Shown: one piece after another, positions 22,972 through 22,993 of the stretch
Layout: each line of letters begins with the position of its first letter
Numbering within the stretch: the stretch's first letter is position 1
Origin: Cellvibrionales bacterium UBA5860
GTDB lineage: Bacteria; Pseudomonadota; Gammaproteobacteria; Pseudomonadales; Porticoccaceae
DNA length: 22,993 bases
NCBI GenBank assembly: GCA_002431545.1
Contig: DJFY01000013.1
Span: forward strand, 20,229-43,221
Direction of reading: 5' to 3'
The notes under the pieces: model-generated
Databases searched by the model: none
What the model saw: the letters and a program-made list of their open reading frames with translations, nothing else
What the model was told of the DNA's origin: nothing
Translations under genes and position numbers: made by a program

Positions 22972-22993
22972 ATTGGGGTTGTGAATAAAAACC

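Overview
The window reads as a chromosome segment from a free-living, probably marine, gammaproteobacterium. The clues are an ImuC/DnaE2 polymerase, tandem DUF1329 proteins, a CoA-linked catabolic cluster and a chromosomal-type integron cassette array. The family is not fixed by the sequence; Cellvibrionales-like lineages are only a guess. I see no tRNA, rRNA, CRISPR, transposase or integrase gene in the window.

Left part (1-3965, + strand): the 3' two thirds of imuC/dnaE2 (error-prone DNA polymerase), cut by the window edge; a small exported c-type cytochrome; and an AT-richer lipoprotein with TPR-like repeats.

Middle (4014-16514): a catabolic region, nearly all on the minus strand. It holds an acyl-CoA dehydrogenase without an obvious catalytic glutamate motif, a D-aminoacylase-like amidohydrolase, a translationally coupled DUF35/thiolase pair, a divergently read MFE-2-type SDR, an enoyl-CoA hydratase/isomerase, a YhhQ-type queuosine-precursor transporter, an amidohydrolase-2 protein, and two tandem DUF1329 exported proteins. 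Together the CoA enzymes supply most steps of a beta-oxidation-like cycle (dehydrogenase, hydratase/isomerase, hydroxyacyl-CoA dehydrogenase, thiolase). The amidohydrolases and the DUF1329 proteins suggest an unusual hydrophobic or cyclic substrate, but the substrate itself cannot be read from sequence. Good terminators follow the D-aminoacylase-like gene and the second DUF1329 gene.

Right part (about 16699-22971, minus strand): an integron gene-cassette array. Nine small genes or gene remnants with short spacers are separated by 60-107 bp attC-like sites, each running from an RYYYAAC-type box to a GTTRRRY-type box; two more degenerate sites and one extra remnant lie at the left (distal) end. 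In reading order from the attI-proximal side (right) the cassettes carry: a tautomerase-like protein lacking Pro1, a membrane protein, a GST, a second membrane protein, a WG-repeat-like exported protein, a ZIP-family metal permease, a VOC protein, a HEAT-like protein, a decayed EamA transporter, a second VOC protein and a decayed SDR fragment. All genes read the same way, so intI and attI, if present, should lie beyond the right edge. The two decayed genes at the distal end fit the oldest cassettes being farthest from attI.
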